DNA from: Streptomyces sp. NBC_01485
GTDB taxonomy: Bacteria; Actinomycetota; Actinomycetes; Streptomycetales; Streptomycetaceae
Direction of reading: 5' to 3'
NCBI RefSeq assembly: GCF_036227125.1
Contig: NZ_CP109435.1
Coordinates: 5,084,001 to 5,148,000, forward strand
DNA: 64,000 nt
The notes under the pieces: generated by a model
Told to the model about the DNA's origin: nothing
The model's database searches: none
The model's input: the letters and a program-made list of their open reading frames with translations, nothing else
Part shown: positions 50,079 through 58,361 of the stretch, piece by piece
Position numbering within the stretch: position 1 is the stretch's first letter
How the letters are laid out: each line of letters opens with the position of its first letter
Made by a program: the position numbers and the translations under genes

Positions 50079-50149
50079 GTCTCTCCTCCTGGGCCTGCCT
50101 CCTGGCTCGGCGGAGGCGCCGGGTGCGGTCCGCACGCCGCCTCCGCGCA

Positions 50150-50340
50150 GGGCCCAGGTCGCGCTTGCGGTGGAGGTCGGCGCGGAGGCTGTCGAAGTAG
50201 GAGTCCGGCAGAGCCAGCGCCTCCGCGACGGCGTACTGGAACGGGCCCGAAGCCACGTACGTCAGGAACTGCTTCGCCGCGCGCACCGCCGTGACCAGGC
50301 CGGGCGCCGCCGTGACCCAGCCGACGCCTCGTTCGTACAC
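50150..50340 (-). pseudogene. Internal fragment of an aminotransferase gene
   Basis: Encodes GWVTAAPGLVTAVRAAKQFL, TYVASGPFQYAVAEAL and then LPDSYFDSLRADLHRKRDL, matching residues ~250-305 of the enzyme at 51319-52515. Bases 50219-50325 are identical to 51650-51756 (107 bp). The part below 50219 is clearly diverged. Both ends are cut and no start or stop belongs to it. Confidence 0.9.
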
Positions 50341-50405
50341 CTATTTCCCTGGCCGGCTGCCGACCCGCCCTGGAAATCAGAGTGCAGTCAGAGTACGGTC
50401 TGAGT

Positions 50406-50891
50406 ATGAGCATCATGCACTCGGCATCCGAATCGGAATCCGTCTCGTTCACCGATCTGTCCCGGAACCCGAAGGCGGTCGCCGCGAGGGCCGCCGCCCT
50501 GGGATGCCTGCGTGTCACGCACCGAGACGCGCCCGACATGGTGCTGACCACGGCCATACACGCAGAGCGCAGCGAGGAGAACCTGACCACCGCGTCCCGA
50601 CTGTTCCTTGCCCTGATGAAGCAGGACGGTGGTGCCAGGTCGCTTCTGCTCGCGCTGCCTGAGGTGTTCCCGTGGGTACGCCACCTGGACGACGAGGAAG
50701 TCCGGGAATTCGCGGTCGAGCTCCTGGATGCGCTGTCCGACGCCGCTGAGCTGGGCGCCAGGGAGGCAGTGCACCGAGCGATCGTCTCGTGGCGGGCAAC
50801 CGCCCGCATCAACGCCGACCCTGACCAGCTCAGGGAAGCACTCCGTCCGCTTGGTGACGTCGACCTCGGCCCGGTCGAGGTGCACGGGTGA
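50406..50891 (+). CDS. Phd-like antitoxin with long C-terminal domain
   Basis: 161 aa from ATG 50406 (GTG 50382 and ATG 50415 are alternatives; no strong ribosome-binding site, possibly leaderless). The N-terminus has prevent-host-death features (VSFTDLSRNPKAVAARAAAL, RVTHRDAPDMVLTTAIHAER). A ~100-residue helical domain follows (FLALMKQDGGARSLLLALPE, FAVELLDALSDAAELGAREA), longer than common Phd proteins. The stop overlaps the toxin start (GTGA). This is a second toxin-antitoxin pair, distinct from yefM-yoeB. Confidence 0.8.
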   Translation: MSIMHSASESESVSFTDLSRNPKAVAARAAALGCLRVTHRDAPDMVLTTAIHAERSEENLTTASRLFLALMKQDGGARSLLLALPEVFPWVRHLDDEEVREFAVELLDALSDAAELGAREAVHRAIVSWRATARINADPDQLREALRPLGDVDLGPVEVHG

Positions 50892-51238
50892 GCCCGAAGA
50901 AAGGCGACCGGGTCAGCGTCCCCCCGCTGAGCGGCTGGAACGTTATCCACGGGACGACGGAGGCCGCGACCGGTTGGGAGGAGCTGTGTCGGGTGGCGTT
51001 GCCGAACGCGCATCGCTGCCTGGAGGCCCTTCGCACGGACCCGCTGTCGCGTGCCAGCTGGAACCGTCAGCACCAGCTTCGCGGCAGGCACGCCACCAGG
51101 GAATGGAAGGGCTCCGCCCTTGAACAGTGGGAGTACGAAATCACGAGTGGTGGCAGGGTGCGATACCTGGTCAGCCCGGAGACCTCGACTGTCATCCTCG
51201 TCTACGCATCGACCAGGCATCCCAAAGACACCGAGTAG
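50888..51238 (+). CDS. RelE-superfamily toxin of the Phd-like pair
   Basis: 116 aa. It has the short beta-rich C-terminal half of RelE-fold toxins (QHQLRGRHATREWKGSALEQ, WEYEITSGGRVRYLVSPETS, STVILVYASTRHPKD), with basic residues available for RNA binding. Translation is coupled to the antitoxin by a 4-bp overlap. The exact subfamily is not certain. Confidence 0.75.
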   Translation: MSPKKGDRVSVPPLSGWNVIHGTTEAATGWEELCRVALPNAHRCLEALRTDPLSRASWNRQHQLRGRHATREWKGSALEQWEYEITSGGRVRYLVSPETSTVILVYASTRHPKDTE

Positions 51239-51318
51239 TCAGTCCTTTGGTGAACGGCCGGCTTTCCTGAGCGAACGGATGCCGGGTCGTTCGTCCGCAG
51301 TGGTCGTCCGGCGCGCTC

Positions 51319-52515
51319 TCAGGCAGCGAGCCGCTTGAGGCGGGCTACAGCCTCGTCCAGAACATCGGTTCGCTTGCAGAACGCGAACCGGACGAAGGGC
51401 GCGCCCTCCTCCCGGTGGTCGTAGAAGACCGCGTTCGGGATCGCGACCACGCCGGCGCGTTCCGGCAGGGCGCGGCAGAAGGCGAAGCCGTCCGTCTCGC
51501 CGAGGGGGCGGATGTCGGTGGTGATGAAGTACGTGCCCGAGGGTCGGAACACCTTGAAGCCCGCCTCCGTGAGCCCCGCCGACAAGAGGTCCCGCTTGAC
51601 CCGCATGTCCTCGCGGAACGCCTCGAAGTACGTGTCCGGGAGTGTCAGTGCCTCCGCGACGGCGTACTGGAACGGGCCCGAAGCCACGTACGTCAGGAAC
51701 TGCTTCGCCGCGCGCACCGCCGTGACCAGGCCGGGCGCCGCCGTGACCCAGCCGACCTTCCAGCCGGTGAACGAGAACGTCTTGCCGGCCGACCCGATGG
51801 TGACCGTGCGCTCCCGCATCCCCGGCAGGGTGGCCAGCGGCACGTGCTCGGCCCCGTCGAAGACCAGGTGCTCGTACACCTCGTCCGTCACGACCAGCAG
51901 GTCCCGCTCCACCGCCAGCTCGGCGATCGCCGTCAGCTCCTCGCGGGTGAGGACGGTGCCGGTCGGGTTGTGCGGGGTGTTGATCAGGAGGAGACGGGTG
52001 CGGTCCGTCACCGCGTCCCGGAGCTCGTCGAGGTCGAGGCGGAAGCGGGCGCGCTCGGGGTCCGGGCGCAGCGTGACCGGTACCCGCGTGGCGCCCGCCA
52101 TGGCGATGCAGGCGGCGTAGGAGTCGTAGTACGGCTCCAGGGCCACGACCTCGTCGCCGGGCTCCAGGAGGGCCAGCAGGGTGGCGGCGATGGCCTCCGT
52201 GGCGCCCGCGGTGACCAGGACCTCGGTGTCGGGGTCGTGGGAGAGGCCGTAGCGGCGGAGCTGGTGGCCGGCGATCGCCGTGCGCAGCTCGGGGACGCCC
52301 GGGCCCGGCGGGTACTGGTTGCCGCGCCCGTCCCGCAGCGCCCGCACGGCCGCCTCACGGACCTCCTCGGGGCCGTCGGTGTCCGGGAAACCCTGGCCCA
52401 GGTTGATCGCGCCGGTCGCGATCGCCAGGGCGGACATCTCGGCGAAGATCGTCGTCCCGAACTCGGCGAGGCGGCGGTTGAGGAAGGGGCGCTCGGTGGA
52501 GGTCATGCCCGCCAT
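51319..52515 (-). CDS. Class I/II PLP-dependent aminotransferase (aspartate/DapC-like)
   Basis: 398 aa. INLGQGFPDTDGPEEVREAA, YPPGPGVPELRTAIAGHQLR, LINTPHNPTGTVLTREELTA and VVTDEVYEHLVFDGAEHVPL, with PLP lysine Lys245 in SAGKTFSFTGWKVGWV and an Arg near the C-terminus (FVRFAFCKR). These are typical of fold-type I aspartate or N-succinyldiaminopimelate aminotransferases. The ATG at 52506 is an alternative start. Part of this gene (51650-51756) is duplicated at 50219-50325. Confidence 0.92.
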   Translation of the reverse strand: MAGMTSTERPFLNRRLAEFGTTIFAEMSALAIATGAINLGQGFPDTDGPEEVREAAVRALRDGRGNQYPPGPGVPELRTAIAGHQLRRYGLSHDPDTEVLVTAGATEAIAATLLALLEPGDEVVALEPYYDSYAACIAMAGATRVPVTLRPDPERARFRLDLDELRDAVTDRTRLLLINTPHNPTGTVLTREELTAIAELAVERDLLVVTDEVYEHLVFDGAEHVPLATLPGMRERTVTIGSAGKTFSFTGWKVGWVTAAPGLVTAVRAAKQFLTYVASGPFQYAVAEALTLPDTYFEAFREDMRVKRDLLSAGLTEAGFKVFRPSGTYFITTDIRPLGETDGFAFCRALPERAGVVAIPNAVFYDHREEGAPFVRFAFCKRTDVLDEAVARLKRLAA

Positions 52516-52655
52516 CCTGCGCCGAAGCTCTGGAGTTCCTCAACTCTGCTTTGGCGGCCGAGACGGGCGGGCATCCCCCGTTCACGCAACGCTCACGCAC
52601 CACGCGAAGCGCCCACGGGGGGCCGCTTCGGGGGACAGGAAAGGAGGTTGACGTC

Positions 52656-52973
52656 ATGTTCTTCGGCATCAGCCTGGCGGTCATCGCCATCGTGTTCGTA
52701 GCGGCCATGCTGGCCAACGTCCGCAGGAACAGCACCGCCCACTCGTACCGCGGAGGCCGCTCGCGCGGACGCGGCAGCAGCGCCGACAGCGGCGGAAGTG
52801 CCGCGGCCGGCGGCAGCTGGTGGGCCACCGGGGGAGACAGCGGCTCCGGCGGCGGACACCACGGAGGCGGAGGCGGTCACGGCGGTCACTCCTGCGGCGG
52901 TGGATCGTCCTGCGGGGGCGGCGGGTCGTCCTGCGGCGGCGGAGGAGGCGGCGGATGCGGTGGAGGCAGCTGA
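52656..52973 (+). CDS. Small membrane-anchored Gly/Cys-rich protein
   Basis: 105 aa. ATG 52656 behind AAAGGAGG. One N-terminal helix (FFGISLAVIAIVFVAAMLANV), basic stretch, then a ~60-residue Gly/Ser/His segment with repeats of SSCGGGG and four to five cysteines. It could bind metal or cross-link outside or inside the cell. Composition is so biased that homology would be hard to establish. Confidence 0.7.
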   Translation: MFFGISLAVIAIVFVAAMLANVRRNSTAHSYRGGRSRGRGSSADSGGSAAAGGSWWATGGDSGSGGGHHGGGGGHGGHSCGGGSSCGGGGSSCGGGGGGGCGGGS

Positions 52974-53508
52974 CACGGGGCAGCTGAGCTCCCGGGGGGA
53001 GCCGCATCCGGACCGCGGGGCCCGACCGACCACGGGCTCCGCGGTCGCACCATTGGACGACGACCGCACGACTCGACGGCGGTCGCACGACTCGACAGTG
53101 ACCGCACCTTTCGACGACGACCGCACCCACTCGACTCGACGGTGGTCGCACCATTCGACTGGACGGCGGCCGCAGCGAATACCCCCGGTCGCGCCTTTCA
53201 TGTGGGGCGTGCGGATGCATGCCCGGGCCGCTTGGGGTACGCCATAGTTGAACAATTGCGCTGTGGACCCCCCCGAGGGATGGAAACCCCACGAAGTTGG
53301 GTAAAAACGCTGTGGCGCAACCGCAGTTCATGATTCCCTCTAAACCACCAGCGCGGCCCCTCGGACCCTTCGGACGGTCCCGAGCGGACGACGACCTTCC
53401 CAGACCGGGCCTACCGGGCTGACCGGGGCCGTTCTCCCGGCTTCGACCGGGGTGCGCCGTACCCGCCGTACCAACCCTCTTCTCTTTGCGTCTCCGCGGA
53501 GCCGACCC
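52974..53508. other. 535-bp intergenic region with repeats
   Basis: No gene was accepted here. It begins with the repeat array at 53056 and ends with a more AT-rich promoter-like stretch (53245-53340), probably serving DUF2617. A 36-codon GTG frame near 53314 has no family or ribosome-binding site. Confidence 0.6.
53056..53175. repeat. Degenerate 19-25-bp tandem repeat
   Basis: About six copies of a unit such as GACGGCGGTCGCACGACTC. The first three are exactly 19 bp apart; later ones carry 5-6-bp insertions. The core alternates between GACCGCAC and GGTCGCAC forms. Confidence 0.7.
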
Positions 53509-54045
53509 ATGCTCACGACCCTGAACACCTCCTACACCGACACGCGCGCGGCCGATCTCGCCTGGGCACTGGGGCGCGAGCCGCTGCCCGCCCTCGCCAC
53601 CCTCGACCTCGAACTGGCCGGTGCCAAGCTCCAGTTGAGACTGCTCGGCGCCTCGCACCAGGTGCTGCTCGACGAGGACGAGGGCTGTTGTTCGGAGACG
53701 GTGGCCTGCATCCCCGGCAGCAGCACCCCCCTCCCGCTCGGCGTCGCCAAGCGGCTCGGCGACTGGGAGTACGAATTCGCGGCGCGCGTCGAGGTGCTCT
53801 CGCCCGGCCAGTTCGCGGGCCGTGCCCAGGAACTCCTGGCCCTCGTCTCCGAACACCCGCACGGCCTCGCCGGCGTCTTCCCCGGCAGCCCGCACGCCTT
53901 CACGGCCCTGCTCGCCCACCGCCACGAGGGCCAGGTGCACTGGCGCACCTGGCACGCCTACCCGCAGGACGGGCAGTTGGTGGCGACGCGGACGAGGGTC
54001 GGCATCCGGGTCCCGGCGGCCCACGACAGCCCGCCCGGTGGGTGA
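53509..54045 (+). CDS. DUF2617 family protein
   Basis: 178 aa. LNTSYTDTRAADLAWALGRE, LAGAKLQLRLLGASHQVLLD, DWEYEFAARVEVLSPGQFAG and HPHGLAGVFPGSPHAFTALL match the DUF2617 family found beside the spermidine-synthase-like gene in Streptomyces. No catalytic motif is known. ATG 53509 lacks a strong ribosome-binding site. Confidence 0.85.
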   Translation: MLTTLNTSYTDTRAADLAWALGREPLPALATLDLELAGAKLQLRLLGASHQVLLDEDEGCCSETVACIPGSSTPLPLGVAKRLGDWEYEFAARVEVLSPGQFAGRAQELLALVSEHPHGLAGVFPGSPHAFTALLAHRHEGQVHWRTWHAYPQDGQLVATRTRVGIRVPAAHDSPPGG

Positions 54046-54120
54046 GGGCAGCTCGCCCGACGGCCGGGGACGAGGCCGAATCGACTGGAACGAGTGGAAC
54101 GAGGCCGGAGCGACGTGAAC

Positions 54121-54145
54121 AAGGCGGCACCGACTTGGCCGCCTT
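54121..54145 (+). terminator. Hairpin after DUF2617
   Basis: AAGGCGGC-N9-GCCGCCTT followed by AAAC; 8-bp perfect stem. Confidence 0.6.
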
Positions 54146-54197
54146 AAACGCACGATGCCTCCAGCGCCCCGGGTTCCACACGTGTGGGTGACGAAGG

Positions 54198-55871
54198 GTG
54201 TCCGTGCAGTCACGTAACGTCGCAGTCGTGATCGAACCGCACGTGTCGGCCCCACCCGGTGCCCCCGGTGCCCCCGGTGCCCCGCCGTCCTGGCGCGGGC
54301 CCGCGAGGCTCCCCGTCCGGCCGGACACCGGGCGGCTGCTGGTCCTCGCGTGCGTCTTCGTCTGCGCGGCCTGCGGACTCGTCTACGAACTCGAACTCGT
54401 CGCCATCGCCTCCTACTTGATGGGCGACTCCGTCACCCAGGCCTCTGTAGTGCTGTCCGTCATGGTCTTCGCGATGGGCCTCGGCTCGCTCGCCGCCAAG
54501 CGGCTGCGCCGGTTCGCCGCGGCCGGCTTCGGCGCGCTGGAGGCGACCCTCGCCCTGGTCGGCGGCTCCAGCGCCATGGCGCTGTACGCGGTGTTCGCGT
54601 GGACGGGCGGCTGGGGCGGCCTGTGGGCCGAGGGCTCCCGGATCATGCTGGTCGCCTTCTCCCTCGCCATCGGCCTGCTCATCGGCGCCGAGGTCCCCCT
54701 CCTCATGGAGCTCATCCAGCGCGTCCGCCGCCAGGACGCGGGCGGCGCGGTCGCCGACCTCTTCGCCGCGGACTACGTCGGCGCGCTGGTGGGCGGCCTG
54801 GCCTTCCCGTTCCTTCTCCTGCCCTTCCTGGGCCAGTTGACGAGCTCGCTGCTGACCGGCGGGGTCAACGTGATGGCCGGCGCCGCCCTGGTCCTGGGCC
54901 TGTTCCGGCGCGACCTCAGCTGCCGCGCCCGCTGCCTGCTGCTCGTCGCCAACATCACCGTCCTCGGCGTCCTCGCCTCCGCCGCCGTCCTCGTCGACGA
55001 CTTCGAACGGGCGGCCCGGCAGGCGGTGTACGGCGACGACGTGCGCGTGGCGGTGCAGACCGGCGTCCAGCGGATCGTCCTCACCGGCGGCACCGCCGGG
55101 CACCCCCTCGACCTCTACCTCGACGGCCGCCTCCGCGTCGGCGGCTACGACGAGCGGCGCTACCACGAGGCGCTCGTCCACCCCGCGATGAATGGCCCGC
55201 ACGCGCGCGTGCTGATCCTCGGCGGCGGCGACGGCCTGGCCGCCCGCGAGGCCCTCACCCACCCCGGCGTGCGCCGCGTCGACATCGTCGACCTCGACCC
55301 AGGCCTCGTCCGCCTCGCCCGCACCGACCCGGCCCTCTCCCACCTCAACGATCACGCCTACGGCGACCCGCGCGTCCACGTCTCGACCGCGGACGCCTTC
55401 CAGTGGCTGCGCGGAGCGCCCCCGGCGACGTACGACGTGGTCGTCGCGGATCTGCCCGACCCCGGCATCACGGCGAGCACCAAGCTCTACTCCCAGGAGT
55501 TCTACGGCCTCGCCCGCCGCGCCCTCGCCCCCGGCGGCCGGCTCGTCGTGCACGCGGGCCCGGTCACGACCCGTCCCCGCGTGTTCTGGACGGCCGAGGC
55601 GACGATGCGCGCGGCGGGCCTGCACACCGCCCCCTACCGCGTGACCGGCCGCGACCCCGCCTTCACCACGGGCCCCGACCACACCGCCGGGGACTGGGGC
55701 TTCGTCCTGGCGACAGCCACCCCCGCCTCCGCCCCACCCCTCCGCCTGGACCACACCGAACACCCCCTCCACACGCTGACCCAGTCCACCCTGACGGCGG
55801 ACGCCCGGGCGGTACAGGGGACGCGGGTGGCGGGGGTAAGTGCGTCCACCCTGGTGCACCCGCGCTACTAG
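54198..55871 (+). CDS. Membrane-fused spermidine synthase-like protein
   Basis: 557 aa. The N-terminal ~270 residues hold about seven helices (CGLVYELELVAIASYLMGDS, ASVVLSVMVFAMGLGSLAAK, VMAGAALVLGLFRRDLSCRA). The C-terminal half is a polyamine aminopropyltransferase domain: YDERRYHEALVHPAMN, VLILGGGDGLAAREALTHPG, VDIVDLDPGLVRLARTDPAL and VVVADLPDPGI. The fold uses decarboxylated SAM in true SpeE. The membrane fusion occurs widely in actinobacteria and its physiological product is uncertain. GTG 54198; ATG-less alternatives start at 54231. Neighbours do not make polyamines. Confidence 0.85.
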   Translation: MSVQSRNVAVVIEPHVSAPPGAPGAPGAPPSWRGPARLPVRPDTGRLLVLACVFVCAACGLVYELELVAIASYLMGDSVTQASVVLSVMVFAMGLGSLAAKRLRRFAAAGFGALEATLALVGGSSAMALYAVFAWTGGWGGLWAEGSRIMLVAFSLAIGLLIGAEVPLLMELIQRVRRQDAGGAVADLFAADYVGALVGGLAFPFLLLPFLGQLTSSLLTGGVNVMAGAALVLGLFRRDLSCRARCLLLVANITVLGVLASAAVLVDDFERAARQAVYGDDVRVAVQTGVQRIVLTGGTAGHPLDLYLDGRLRVGGYDERRYHEALVHPAMNGPHARVLILGGGDGLAAREALTHPGVRRVDIVDLDPGLVRLARTDPALSHLNDHAYGDPRVHVSTADAFQWLRGAPPATYDVVVADLPDPGITASTKLYSQEFYGLARRALAPGGRLVVHAGPVTTRPRVFWTAEATMRAAGLHTAPYRVTGRDPAFTTGPDHTAGDWGFVLATATPASAPPLRLDHTEHPLHTLTQSTLTADARAVQGTRVAGVSASTLVHPRY

Positions 55872-55884
55872 CCCGTCCGGCGCG

Positions 55885-55940
55885 TGAGGACGAGGCCCCT
55901 TAAGGGCCGAAGCGGGGGCCTGGGGGCGGCAGCCCCCAGC
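55885..55940. repeat. Dispersed palindromic repeat, copy 1
   Basis: TGAGGACGAGG, the palindrome GGCCCCTTAAGGGCC-like core, then a GGGGGC-GGCA-GCCCCC hairpin. A very similar copy lies at 61045-61099. Placed just after a stop codon, it can act as terminator. Confidence 0.85.
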
Positions 55941-56015
55941 AAGGTCAGCACCGACACCGGGCCGGATACAGTAGACGGCAAGGCATTCCCCGCGCCCCCC
56001 GGTAGGCTCGCGCTC

Positions 56016-56813
56016 ATGGAGCAAGAGGTGTTCGTTCCAGTTCCGGCCAAGCAGCTGCAAGCAGCCCTCGCCGATCCCGCGCAGGTGGCCCGGGCGGTCC
56101 CCGGGCTCCAGCAGGACGTCGGCACCGAGCCCGTCGCCGGGCGGCTCAAGGTGCGGATCGGCGGCCACACCATCACGTACCGGGGCGCCGTACGCGTCGC
56201 GCCGCGCGAGGACGGTACGTACGCCGTCGAGGGCGACGCGACCGAGGCCCGTGGCAGCGGCGCGGTGAAACTGACCCTCACCCTGCGTCTGCGGGACGCC
56301 GACGCCGGCACGACGCTCCGCTTCGAGGGGACGGCGTCGGCGGACGGCCGCGTCGCGGAACTCCCGCCGGAGGCGGTCGACTCGGCGGTCACCCGCCTGC
56401 TGAACCGCTTCGCGGGCAACCTGGGAGCGGGCGCGGCCGTACCGGAAGCGGATACGGCCGATGACGTCCACGCCATCGACGACGCGGACGACGTAGACGA
56501 CGCGGACGACGTAGACGACGCGGACGACGTAGACGACGCGGACGACGTGGACGAACCCCTGCCCCCCGCCCCCGTCGTCGAGGACCTCACCGCCTCCCGG
56601 GAGCCGCCCGCCGAGGCCGCGCACGCGCGCCGGACGATGATCGGGCGCAGCGCCGAGGAGGTGGACCACGCCCCGCCGCGCGGGCGCTACGCGCCGGTCC
56701 CGGCCCCGCAGACCGTCGTACGGAACAGCACCCTGCGCTGGGCGGCGCCCGCGGCGGCGCTGGTCGTGGCGTCGGTGATCGTCGTGGGCAGGGCGCTGCG
56801 CCGACGCGGCTAG
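56016..56813 (+). CDS. SRPBCC-family (CoxG-like) protein with acidic repeats and C-terminal anchor
   Basis: 265 aa from ATG 56016. The SRPBCC domain spans residues 1-145 (FVPVPAKQLQAALADPAQVA, RAVPGLQQDVGTEPVAGRLK, EGDATEARGSGAVKLTLTLR). An acidic stretch of four DDADDV units follows (nt ~56477-56548). The Pro-rich region ends in RYAPVPAPQTVVRNSTLRWA and a C-terminal membrane helix. CoxG-like proteins are accessory to molybdenum dehydrogenases or act as lipid carriers; no partner is seen here. The acidic repeat is unusual. Confidence 0.8.
   Translation: MEQEVFVPVPAKQLQAALADPAQVARAVPGLQQDVGTEPVAGRLKVRIGGHTITYRGAVRVAPREDGTYAVEGDATEARGSGAVKLTLTLRLRDADAGTTLRFEGTASADGRVAELPPEAVDSAVTRLLNRFAGNLGAGAAVPEADTADDVHAIDDADDVDDADDVDDADDVDDADDVDEPLPPAPVVEDLTASREPPAEAAHARRTMIGRSAEEVDHAPPRGRYAPVPAPQTVVRNSTLRWAAPAAALVVASVIVVGRALRRRG
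56477..56548. repeat. 18-bp tandem repeat encoding DDADDV
   Basis: Four copies of GACGACGCGGACGACGTA within the SRPBCC gene, differing at one base. Slippage-prone; copy number may vary between strains. Confidence 0.85.
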
Positions 56814-56860
56814 GGCGTCTGGGCTGCGGGCCCGCCCGATCACCCCAGTAGGGTCGTCCT

Positions 56861-57649
56861 GTGAGTGACGAAGAGATCACGCTGACCGCGGGCGACGCGG
56901 AGGTGACCGTGCGGCCGGGAAACGGCGGCCGGGTGGGTGGGCTGCGGGTCGGCGGGCTCGAACTGCTGCGGCAGGGCGAGCGGTTCGGGTGCTTCCCGAT
57001 GGTCCCCTGGTGCGGACGGATCCGCGACGGCCGGTTCCGCGACGGCGGGGACGTCCACCAGATGCCGCTCAACGCCGCGCCGAACGCCATCCACGGCACC
57101 GTCCGCGACGGCGTCTGGAAGGTCGCGCGGCGGACGCCGGACGAGGTCGTGCTGACGTACGACCTGGTGGCGCCCTGGCCCTTCACGGGCCGCGTCACCC
57201 AGGCGGTCACGCTGGCCGAGGACGCCCTGACGCTGGCGATGGCCGTGGAGACGTACGACTCGTCGTTCCCGGCGCAGATCGGCTGGCACCCCTGGTTCAA
57301 CCGGAACCTCGGGGGCGACGACGTGCAGGTCGCCTTCGCTCCGGCCTGGCAGGAGGAGCGCGGCGACGACCATCTGCCGACCGGCGAGCGCGTCGAGCCG
57401 AAGCCCGGCCCCTGGGACGACTGCTTCGGCACGCCCGGCGGCGTCGACGTCACCCTCACCTGGCCCGGGCAACTGGAGGTGAAGGTGACCAGCCCCGAGG
57501 AGTGGGTCGTCGTCTACGACGAGCAGGAGGCGGCCGTGTGCGTGGAGCCGCAGACCGGCCCGCCCGACGGCCTGAACACGCACCCGCGCCTGGTCACGCT
57601 CCTGGAGCCGCTGGAGGCGACCACCGAGTGGCGCTGGACTCGCCTCTAA
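56861..57649 (+). CDS. Aldose 1-epimerase-family protein
   Basis: 262 aa from GTG 56861. Galactose mutarotase-like fold: GGRVGGLRVGGLELLRQGER, FGCFPMVPWCGRIRDGRFRD, APNAIHGTVRDGVWKVARRT and WHPWFNRNLGGDDVQVAFAP, with the catalytic His in NAIHG, the active-site Glu near the C-terminus, and WHPWF. It equilibrates alpha and beta anomers of hexoses. It ends ten bases before pyrE, so both may be co-transcribed. Confidence 0.9.
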   Translation: MSDEEITLTAGDAEVTVRPGNGGRVGGLRVGGLELLRQGERFGCFPMVPWCGRIRDGRFRDGGDVHQMPLNAAPNAIHGTVRDGVWKVARRTPDEVVLTYDLVAPWPFTGRVTQAVTLAEDALTLAMAVETYDSSFPAQIGWHPWFNRNLGGDDVQVAFAPAWQEERGDDHLPTGERVEPKPGPWDDCFGTPGGVDVTLTWPGQLEVKVTSPEEWVVVYDEQEAAVCVEPQTGPPDGLNTHPRLVTLLEPLEATTEWRWTRL

Positions 57650-57659
57650 GCTGAGGGGC

Positions 57660-58214
57660 ATGACGGACGTGGATGTACGCGGCGCGCTGCTGCAGCAGAT
57701 CAAGGACAAGGCCGTGGTGCACGGCAAGGTGACCCTGTCGTCGGGGCTGGAGGCGGACTACTACGTCGACCTCCGCCGCGTCACCCTCGACGGCGAGGCC
57801 GCCCCGCTGGTCGGGCAGGTGCTGCTCGACCTGACCGACGGGCTCGAGTTCGACGCGGTGGGCGGTCTGACGATGGGCGCCGACCCGGTGGCCGGCGCCA
57901 TGCTGCACGCGGCCGCCGCGCGGGGCCGGAAGCTGGACGCCTTCGTCGTGCGCAAGGCGGCGAAGGCGCACGGGCTGCAGCGGCGGGTCGAGGGTCCGGA
58001 GATCGCGGGCCGGCGCGTGCTGGTCGTCGAGGACACGTCCACCACCGGCGGTTCGCCGCTCGCCGCCGTGGAGGCGGTGCGCGAGGCGGGCGCCGAGGTG
58101 GTGGCCGTGGCGACCATCGTGGACCGGGCGACCGGCGCCGACGAGAAGATCCGCGAGGGCGCCGGGGTGCCGTACCTGTTCGCGTTCTCCAAGGACGACC
58201 TGGGCCTGGACTGA
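57660..58214 (+). CDS. pyrE: Orotate phosphoribosyltransferase
   Basis: 184 aa. Converts orotate and PRPP to OMP in pyrimidine synthesis. LSSGLEADYYVDLRRVTLDG at the substrate region and the PRPP loop RVLVVEDTSTTGGSPLAAVE are present. Length is normal. ATG 57660 has GCTGAGGGGC upstream. It is away from the main pyr operon, as is usual in Streptomyces. Confidence 0.96.
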   Translation: MTDVDVRGALLQQIKDKAVVHGKVTLSSGLEADYYVDLRRVTLDGEAAPLVGQVLLDLTDGLEFDAVGGLTMGADPVAGAMLHAAAARGRKLDAFVVRKAAKAHGLQRRVEGPEIAGRRVLVVEDTSTTGGSPLAAVEAVREAGAEVVAVATIVDRATGADEKIREGAGVPYLFAFSKDDLGLD

Positions 58215-58361
58215 CCGGGCCCGAACATGTCTGGAAAGATGGGGACGACGATGACGTCGCACCCCAGGTCTGGGTCAGGACCGTAAACACCCGGTTCACG
58301 CCACGCAGCACGCAGCCTGAAGCACGCAGCACTCAAACCCGCACACCCAAGGAGCGGACGA

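Noticed and set aside
58230..58310. 15-codon leader ORF before fba
   Set aside because: Short ATG frame with a small hairpin, but no codon pattern suggesting attenuation.
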